This document shows, one piece after another, positions 63,604 to 64,000 of a DNA stretch of 64,000 nt (its first letter is position 1; each line of letters opens with the position of its first letter). The stretch lies in NCBI RefSeq assembly GCF_001707825.1, contig NZ_LYBM01000020.1, positions 22,474-86,473 on the forward strand. The letters run 5' to 3'. The notes beneath the pieces were generated by a model. That model did no database searches. It had not been told where the DNA came from and worked only from the letters and a program-made list of their open reading frames with translations. Source of the stretch: Veronia pacifica (GTDB taxonomy: Bacteria; Pseudomonadota; Gammaproteobacteria; Enterobacterales; Vibrionaceae). Both the position numbers and the translations under genes were made by a program.

Positions 63604-64000
63604 ATGAGTGCAACATTTAATTTTAAAGGGAAAAGCGTATTTATCGTTGGAGGTACCAGTGGTATTAACCTTGGTATTGCCCGTGGTTTCGCTCGCTGGG
63701 GCGCAAAAGTTGCTGTTGCATCCCGTAAACAGGAAAAAGTCGATGCTGCGGTCGCTGAGCTGAAAGAGCTTGGTGCAGAGGCTTATGGTGTCACGTTTGA
63801 CGTGAGAGACTCAGAAGCCGTTGTTGAGGGTTTTAAGCAAGTATCTGGATTCTTTGGTGGAAGTATTGATGTACTGGTGTCTGGTGCAGCAGGTAACTTT
63901 CCGGCACAAGTGAACGATATGTCGACAAATGCCATTCGCTCAGTCGTCGAGATCGATCTCTTGGGTACATTTCACGTGATGAAAGCCAGCTATGAGTACC
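63604..64000 (+). CDS. Tandem SDR paralogue, truncated by window edge
   Basis: 132 codons seen. FKGKSVFIVGGTSGINLGIA and VSGAAGNFPAQVND closely match the gene at 62682; clearly more than half of the aligned residues are the same. AAGGATAAGTA before the ATG. The C-terminal half lies outside. Confidence 0.85.
   Translation, partial: MSATFNFKGKSVFIVGGTSGINLGIARGFARWGAKVAVASRKQEKVDAAVAELKELGAEAYGVTFDVRDSEAVVEGFKQVSGFFGGSIDVLVSGAAGNFPAQVNDMSTNAIRSVVEIDLLGTFHVMKASYEY

Overview
The window reads as chromosomal DNA of a marine gammaproteobacterium, most probably of the Vibrionaceae. The reasons are a zrgA-type zinc cluster with its small Vibrio-like neighbour, DgkA and YbiT proteins close to the enterobacterial/vibrio forms, and moderate base composition with AT-rich intergenic stretches. 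No rRNA, tRNA, CRISPR array, prophage or intact insertion sequence was seen. Species is not assignable by eye. All functions are read from motifs and family memory without any database search.

Layout. 1-4400: a frameshifted PhoD-like phosphatase, a Sel1-repeat lipoprotein, an alpha/beta hydrolase and an MTHFR-like protein. 4652-8279: a zinc-acquisition cluster (small membrane protein, His-repeat periplasmic protein, ABC ATPase, FtsX-like permease, DUF3299 protein). Convergent to it, and missing from ordinary gene lists because it is so short, is a 41-codon Cys-rich reading frame with a near-perfect Shine-Dalgarno. 8685-11059: murQ, then an NfeD/QmcA (stomatin) pair. 11353-17522 (minus): a complete light-driven proton pump cassette, proteorhodopsin-crtE-crtI-crtB-crtY-blh. 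It makes GGPP, phytoene, lycopene, beta-carotene and finally retinal for the rhodopsin. The rhodopsin carries Gln at the spectral tuning site (blue type).

18135-40715: accessory and housekeeping genes: tag, an amidohydrolase, a TetR regulator with hydrolase, a glycine-zipper lipoprotein, an adjacent TldD/TldE pair, an amidase, a 2H phosphoesterase, a COG0523 metallochaperone, dgkA, an HD phosphohydrolase, a frameshifted riboflavin synthase, an SDR, DinB, GNAT and nitrilase proteins, and an AlkB-type hydroxylase divergent from an AraC regulator. A 1.28-kb gene-poor stretch (29178-30455) holds several dyad-symmetric sites.

41193-52477: a full carbon-phosphorus lyase locus, phnCDE-phnF-phnGHIJKLMN-acetyltransferase-phnP. 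TCTAGA-centred palindromes lie upstream of phnC and immediately upstream of the phnF repressor gene, which suggests a PhnF regulon. 52499-60361: a spondin-N lipoprotein, a lipase chaperone without a lipase, a DksA/TraR protein, a chemoreceptor, ybiT, a GNAT and a nucleotidyltransferase. 61053-64000: a small membrane protein, a crotonase and two tandem paralogous dienoyl-CoA-reductase-like SDR genes, the second cut by the window edge.

Themes: energy from light, zinc homeostasis (zrg cluster, COG0523 GTPase) and scavenging of phosphonate phosphorus fit life in oligotrophic surface sea water.
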